Shown piece by piece: positions 58,223 through 64,000 of a stretch of 64,000 bases of DNA. Numbering within the stretch: position 1 is the stretch's first letter; each line of letters starts with the position of its first letter. Origin of the DNA: Casuarina equisetifolia (lineage: Eukaryota > Streptophyta > Magnoliopsida > Fagales > Casuarinaceae); assembly GCA_028551475.1 (NCBI GenBank), contig CM052361.1:24007491-24071490 (forward strand), read 5' to 3'. A program made the position numbers and the translations under genes. Under the pieces are notes generated by a model, which was not told the origin of the DNA, did no database searches, and saw only the letters and a program-made list of their open reading frames with translations.

Positions 58223-60989
58223 TTGGACGTCTTTTGCTGATTTGTAGTGCAGACATGCATCCATTAGCTTAAATAATAATTGGGCTTTGCTTAATTAGTC
58301 TGTGTTGCAGGGTTGTGATTGGTGGGGCACCTTTGTATTTGACAAGGAAGGAAACTGCTGCTGGCGAGGTTATGGATGAGTTCCTCTTTTGATGCACATC
58401 TTTGTGTTGTCATGAGTTTTTGTCTTTCCCTCCTTTCTCTAGGCAATGTTGGATCAAGGAAGAAGGTTATTTTATTCAGTTTATGCTTGTTTGGCTTGGT
58501 GTTTTAATTTTCAACCCAAAAGAACCAAACTTTGCATGGATATTCTCATACTTGCCTTTTGACACATGATTTCATGCATAACTACTAACCTTGATGGATG
58601 TGGTTCATAAATACAATGGTTGTAAATTGTTTTAAAACTGCATTTGGTCTCACAAAGCTACGGCTCTTTTGTCTCTTGTCTCACTAATTGACCTAGTTCT
58701 TAGACCTTGATCTATAACCATGGAGCTGGTTTAGCTTTATGGATTTCTTGCTGCGCTGGTAAATGGATCTTGGATCTAGTCGAGTGTGCTTGAAACTTAC
58801 TCGAGTAAAATTTAGGACAGGCATAGTTTTATGCTTAAACCAAATAACCATGAAGCTACATTAATGGACTCGTTCAACAAAGTCGGACCTCGAGTAAGGG
58901 ACAAAAATTATAGGTCGATTATTGGGTAGCTTGGGGCAATCAGGCCCCTATGACACAACAAGAACAATTAGGAAAAATATCATCCGTCACATAGCTTGAC
59001 GATGTAGTTACTTGTCATTTCACCCATGTCGTGCAGAAAAGAAGAAGAAATGGAAAAGAAAGGTAGCTTTGACATACTCGAGAAAATAAGGTAATGTTGA
59101 TGTTTTTCTAAGTTTTTGTTGGACTAATTCAAGGTTTTTGGGGGTTTACTTTCAGACAGTTCCATTTTTTTTTAACCCCCTTACTTAGGCAAAGGGGTGC
59201 AGGGAATAGATCTTGAAGTTGAGATGTCTTAAGTAAATGAAGCCTCAAGCCACCATTTGTCTATTTGAGCTAACTAATTGAGAGATGATGACCTATTCTT
59301 TTTTCTCTTAATAGGTAGGGATGTTGAATTTTTGCACACACTAGAGTCTAAGAAGTGATAAGCGAAAGTATGTAAAGTAAGTTATGATACTTATAACCAT
59401 TTGATATTTTGATTGGTAGCTGTCTCGAGCAATCAATCATTAAGAAAGTCTAACTACTGGTAAAATCATATGGTACAATGCCAAACATGTGTTCCATCTG
59501 CTTGAAGGCCTGGAGCTTTTCTAGGTCACCAACGATTGGAATATGAACGAATTGGTGAACACTTGGCTGATTGACAATTGAAGTGAAGCTCAGGGAAAGA
59601 CCTTCAAGCATTGCGTGTCGTAAGGGACTCCGCAAACACGGGAAAAAAAACTTTGACTGCGCTAAGCTCAAAGAAACCTTTTCCAGCATGCTGTCATTGA
59701 ATTTGTTACACATGTTTCAGAATCGTTATTCAACTATGGAACCACATGCCGGTGTCATGGCGCCAGAAATATCTAGAGAAAATCTTCAAATAAAATAAAA
59801 ATATTACAATTCTTGAATTAAATGTCGTTTAATACCGATAGCATAATATGGATCCTCAACTTCATAATGTGGGAGATTCCTCCATCCATTCTTATTGATT
59901 TTGAAGTGAACCCTTACACCTTAACATGACCTTAGAGCCAACGAACGAACCTTTGCTTTGTTATTCCTATGCACGCTTTAGATTTGTGAGATTGTTCATT
60001 TACGCATAATACTTGTATCAGTCTGTGCATGAAGAGAAGTGTTAGATGTGGATGTTGTTGCATATTCATTGTGTGAGAATGGATATTTAATTTTATAAGT
60101 AATAAAAACTTTTCATCTATTGTCAATTAATTTTGAGATGGGTCTTATACCTTAGTAATCTTTAATAAAGATACCCTACAATCAGCCACGAGCAACCTCA
60201 CAGTTTGTGTCGTGCCATCCTGTTTGCAATTTCCGATTCCTTCTATCTTCTGGGCCTAATGATTGAGCCCAATGGGCCCTCACACTGTCGACTGAAATGA
60301 GGCCCACCATGATGAAATAAAATCCGTCTCCTTCACGCGCGAAGAGGACAATGATCCTGGGTGCCTCCGTGGACCCCACTGCCGTCACGGTCAGTCAACC
60401 GCACATAACGTCGTCAGTAATAAGTGCGCTTGTCGTTAGTCAGCGTGAATGATTCCAGGGAAGCCAGCGTCCAAATTAGACGGTCTTCCAAACGGCTCCC
60501 GTTATCGTTCCTTTCCTCAATCTCTTTGTTCCCCTCTTGCTGCTTATTGGGAACGAGAATTGCTGGTGAGGATCTTTGTTTTTGTGGATTCTAAGCCAAT
60601 CTCGAAAGGTAATCTTCCAAGATCCCTTCTCCATATACCCATTTTTTTCTTGGTTTTTCTTGTTCTTGGATCCCAGAGTTATTGGAAATCTTTCGCTACA
60701 TATACATATATGGGTATATATACATATATGATTTTGCCCTATCACTCATTAGGGTTCCTTTGTAGTTAAGATCCAAAAAGATTCATCTTGATGCTTGTGT
60801 TCCTAAATAAAGTTGTGGCTTTTATTCATGATGAAGTATTACCGTGATGTTTTCTTGAGGTTTGGTTTGGTTTGTCCAAGAAAATTGGGTTCTATGGGCG
60901 TCCTATGAGGTGATTTTTTTAGGTTTTGTGGGATTCAGAATTGGGTTTTCATCGAAACAAAGATTACCCATTGACGGAATAGAGGAAAA
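58223..60989. other. Intergenic between WOX2 and the HSP20-like gene
   Basis: Mostly unique, moderately AT-rich sequence with short frames of no recognisable family (for example 59,450-59,713 minus). The region 60,420-60,990 is probably promoter and leader of the HSP20-like gene. A possible leader intron may start at about 60,607 (CGAAAG|GTAATC), and (ATAC)n-like repeats lie at 60,700-60,730. Confidence 0.45.
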
Positions 60990-62492
60990 ATGGGGGAGGA
61001 TTTGCTCACAAGCCTATCTATTGAGAACCACCATCCATCAACACTTTTGTCCATGGATTCGAGTGCTATGTCGCATGAAGAATTGGACCTGGAGATGAAT
61101 CGGCCGATAGTCCTTGCTCGACCACCTGATATTAATCTCCCCCTGTCAGCAGAGCGAAGTCCTCCTTTGCAGCCGTGGAATCCTGATCCTTTTGATATGT
61201 TGGATGTTGGTCTTGGAACTCAAATTCATGAGCCTGAGACTTTCCTTAATCTTCCAAAGGTGGGGAGAAAATGTGCTAAGAGGTTGGACAGTGTGTGGGG
61301 TGCTTGGTTTTTCTTCAGTTATTATTTTAAGCCAGTGTTGAATGAGAAATCGAAGAGCAAGATAGTTTGGGGAAGTAATGGAGTTTCTGGATTTGATAAG
61401 ACAGATCTTGAGCTGGAAGTGTTCTTGGTTCAGCATGATATGGAGAACATGTACATGTGGGTGTTTAAGGAAAGGCCTGAGAATGCGTTAGGTAAGATGC
61501 AATTAAGGAGCTACATGAACGGGCACTCTCGACAGGGTGAGCGGCCATTTCCTTTCAGCGTAGAGAAGGGGTTTGTACGGTCTCACCGAATGCAGCGAAA
61601 GCATTACAGGGGCCTTTCAAATCCCCAGTGTGTGCATGGGATTGAGGTTGTTTCATGTCCCAACCTCAAGGGCCTTGATGAGGAAGAACAGAAAAGGTGG
61701 ATGGAACTCACGGGAAGGGATCTGAACTTCACAGTCCCGCCAGAAGCAAGTGAATTTTGTACATGGAGGAACCTTCCCAGCACAGAGTTTGAGCTCGAGA
61801 GACCCCTTCCGCCTTTAAAGACAAATCAACATCCCAAAAAATTGCTTAATGGTTCTAGTTTGAATCTGTCTACTCGAACAACACACCATGTAAATGGTGT
61901 TGGAATGGATCTCTCACCTGCTTGCAACAAGAGGAAGAAGGATTTGTTTCTACAAGGTAATGATGAAGATTGTTTCTTGCTCATGAATCAACAAAACGAC
62001 AGAGTTCTAGATACAGAAATTCACCCAGTTGAACCACCTTGGTTAAATGAATTTAGTGGGGTGATGAGGAATGTATATGGACCTGTCACTGGTGCAAAAA
62101 CTATCTATGAGGATGACCAGGGATATTTGATAATCATCAGTTTGCCTTTTGCTGATCTTAAAAGGGTGAAAGTTACATGGTGGAATAATCTCACACATGG
62201 TGTTGTCAAGATATCATCTGTGAGCACAGCCTGTATGCCCTTCATCAAGAGAAATGATAGAACATTCAAGCTTAGCGATCCATCTCCCGAACACTGCCCA
62301 CCCGGGGAGTTTGTAAGGGAAATCCCGCTACCCACCCGGATCCCGGACGATGCCAAGCTAGAAGCTTATGGTGATGAAACAGGAACTGGTCTTGAGATTA
62401 TGGTGCCAAAACACCGGGTGGGACCAGAAGAACATGAAGTTCGAGTATGCCTTCGTCCTCACCTTGGAGCAAACGAGCTTCTGTTGTCCTGA
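60990..62492 (+). CDS. Large HSP20-like (alpha-crystallin fold) protein, 500 residues
   Basis: Intronless coding sequence. The C-terminal part (about 364-478) has the alpha-crystallin/HSP20-like layout: TIYEDDQGYLIIISLPFADL, KVTWWNN, GVVKISS, then FVREIPLPTRIPDDAKLEAY and GLEIMVPK. The strand order fits, but the classic AxxxxGVL is replaced by a divergent motif. The N-terminal 360 residues are unlike small heat-shock proteins. They include a conserved-looking FLNLPKVGRKCAKRLDSVWG, WFFFSYYFKPVLNEKSKSKI and a WMELTGRDLNF segment. Arabidopsis has relatives annotated only as HSP20-like chaperone superfamily. A chaperone function is not shown. The ATG chosen is the first in a long uninterrupted frame. 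Confidence 0.9.
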   Translation: MGEDLLTSLSIENHHPSTLLSMDSSAMSHEELDLEMNRPIVLARPPDINLPLSAERSPPLQPWNPDPFDMLDVGLGTQIHEPETFLNLPKVGRKCAKRLDSVWGAWFFFSYYFKPVLNEKSKSKIVWGSNGVSGFDKTDLELEVFLVQHDMENMYMWVFKERPENALGKMQLRSYMNGHSRQGERPFPFSVEKGFVRSHRMQRKHYRGLSNPQCVHGIEVVSCPNLKGLDEEEQKRWMELTGRDLNFTVPPEASEFCTWRNLPSTEFELERPLPPLKTNQHPKKLLNGSSLNLSTRTTHHVNGVGMDLSPACNKRKKDLFLQGNDEDCFLLMNQQNDRVLDTEIHPVEPPWLNEFSGVMRNVYGPVTGAKTIYEDDQGYLIIISLPFADLKRVKVTWWNNLTHGVVKISSVSTACMPFIKRNDRTFKLSDPSPEHCPPGEFVREIPLPTRIPDDAKLEAYGDETGTGLEIMVPKHRVGPEEHEVRVCLRPHLGANELLLS

Positions 62493-63578
62493 TATCACAA
62501 TTGATAGAAAAATGTAAGGGATATGAGTGTCATGGTCATTTTTCCATTAGTTTGTATTGGAGAAAGAAATTTTTTTCAATTTATCAAATAAAAAGCTTTC
62601 GTTTTTACTCTTATCACTTTTCTTTTACTACATACATTCGGCTCGGACTGATTATCTGGTTTTTGTTGTTGTGCATTCTAATAGCTTTGGTCTGGGACTG
62701 CTCCTGAGCTTCGAGTTTGAAGTTCTAGGGACAGTGGTAAGGATCCTGCGACCTCATTCTTCACCTCCTTGATATCTCCTAGATTTCAGAATCATGTTGG
62801 ATAGTCTACTCCCTTCTGGGTTATCTAGATTTTGCTAATCTTGGGTGTATTGTGTTTCTATTGCTAATTTAATGATGCTTCGGTAGAAACATGTAATATA
62901 TGTATATACGTGTAGACCTTAAAAGCAAATTAGCCTGTACACTCATCGCAACTGTGAGGTCCCTTATCATGGGACATCCATATTTTGCAAATGCCTTGTT
63001 TTCTGGTTAGGTTTCTCAATTGGGCAATTTTCATGTATCATCTACGATAAAGGAAATAATGTTATCTATGACCTGTTTGTAAAATAAAAAACTGGGTCTG
63101 GATTATAGTGGGTTTCTGCCGAGATTGCTTCAAATGACCTACCAAATAGGGGACAAGAACTACCATACTGTACCCTGTCAATATTAAAACTAATCCCAGT
63201 TTTTGTCCTTTTGGATTGATCAGCTTATTATAAAAGATTAATCGCCCTATTATAGTTTATATGTGGGAGAGTAACTTGGAATCAACAATTGCTTGACTTC
63301 ATTGTATTCGTGAGTTCACGGAAACATTTGTTTCTCTAAATCCACAGAAAGGCATAGTTACAGGAAAGCATAAGGTCAATAAAAAGGCTCGACAATGGGG
63401 GAAAATAAAACTTTGTCACGACTTAAAAATACACAATACCGCTTTATATGAGTTCTTGAAACAAAAGCATCAGAGGTTTCTTAACGAAGAAAACAGGCAA
63501 CTAAGATTCAGACGGGCATTGGAATGATCACCATTCCCAATCTTAAGAAACAAACTAAAACCATTAGCAGGCTATTAT
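62493..63578. other. Spacer between two convergent genes
   Basis: 3' flanks of the HSP20-like gene (plus) and the HSC70 gene (minus). Frames here are short and without domains. Confidence 0.55.
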
Positions 63579-64000
63579 TTAATCCACTTCCTCAATCTTG
63601 GGACCAGCGCCGCTTCCGCTGCCAGTTGTAGGACCATCCTCATCCATGGCTCCACCCGCATCACCGCCTGCACCTTGGTACATCTTGGCAATAATCGGGT
63701 TGCAGATACTCTCCAGCTCCTTCATCTTGTCCTCAAACTCATCAGCCTCAGCAAGCTGGTTCCCATCGAGCCACTGGATGGCCTGGTCAATTGCATCCTC
63801 AATCTTCTTCTTGTCGGCAGCGGGAAGCTTAGCAGCAATCTTTTCATCCTTGATGGTATTCCTCATGTTATAGGCATAGTTCTCCAGGGCGTTCTTTGCC
63901 TCGACCTTCTTCTTGTGCTCCTCGTCCTCCGCCTTGTACTTCTCAGCCTCCTGGACCATCTTCTCAATCTCTTCCTTGGAGAGTCTGCCCTTGTCGTTGG
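63579..64000 (-). CDS. Cytosolic HSP70/HSC70, C-terminal part
   Basis: The frame runs off the right edge; about 140 C-terminal residues are visible. They contain the lid helices ([47 protein letters not shown]) and the glycine-rich tail ending GPKIEEVD. The EEVD end binds TPR co-chaperones such as HOP and CHIP and marks the cytosolic/nuclear class. The ATPase and substrate-binding domains lie outside the window. Confidence 0.97.
   Translation of the reverse strand, partial: NDKGRLSKEEIEKMVQEAEKYKAEDEEHKKKVEAKNALENYAYNMRNTIKDEKIAAKLPAADKKKIEDAIDQAIQWLDGNQLAEADEFEDKMKELESICNPIIAKMYQGAGGDAGGAMDEDGPTTGSGSGAGPKIEEVD

Noticed and set aside
1-64000. CRISPR arrays, operons, bacterial or organelle insertions
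   Set aside because: No regularly spaced repeats or organelle gene content seen; all genes have eukaryotic nuclear structure.

Overview
This is nuclear DNA from a flowering plant, probably a dicot or other non-monocot. It has intron-rich genes of plant-only families (WOX, Dof, class I small heat-shock protein, PUB-ARM ubiquitin ligase), long AT-rich spacers, a Ty1/copia element primed by initiator tRNA-Met, a TRIM and a LINE relic. The species cannot be named from the sequence.

Layout, left to right. 1-295: 3' end of a cytosolic class I small heat-shock protein. 1,679-4,498 (minus): an eleven-exon DHHC protein S-acyltransferase, reconstructed here from splice sites because no single exon is long. 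4.9-17.4 kb: a wrecked and shuffled duplicate of the neighbouring PUB gene. It holds a promoter copy, inverted U-box and ARM pieces, a 382-bp TRIM with a perfect target duplication, an inverted-repeat block, a head-to-head ARM junction, and a 5.5-kb copia element inserted in the copied 3' UTR. 17.4-28.4 kb: the intact duplicate, with the four-exon PUB13/PUB14-type E3 ligase at 21,260-25,711. 29,830-30,915 (minus): a Dof transcription factor with the two-exon structure of the DOF2.4/PEAR group. 31-37 kb: AT-rich, nearly gene-free, with one tRNA-derived SINE candidate and one possible small secreted-protein ORF. 37.1-46.3 kb: a tandem duplication carrying a twin-CX9C (CHCH) protein gene. The right copy (43,210-43,598, minus) is intact with a probable long 5'-UTR intron. 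The left copy is a pseudogene. A LINE reverse-transcriptase relic lies between them, and an LTR-like fragment and a SINE candidate lie inside the right copy. 46.4-51.3 kb: AT-rich spacer. 51,295-52,227 (minus): an intronless single-pass membrane protein of unknown function. 54.1-54.8 kb: a tandem repeat of about 187 bp. 56,969-58,222: WOX2. 60,990-62,492: a 500-residue HSP20-like protein. 63,579-64,000 (minus): C-terminus of a cytosolic HSC70.

The genes do not form a pathway, although three of the eight intact or partial protein genes are chaperones or chaperone-like. The most unusual structure is the PUB locus. One intact gene sits next to a rearranged paralogue that carries pieces of the same coding sequence in both orientations, including an immediate head-to-head inverted repeat of the ARM region. 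If transcribed, this could make double-stranded RNA matching the live gene.
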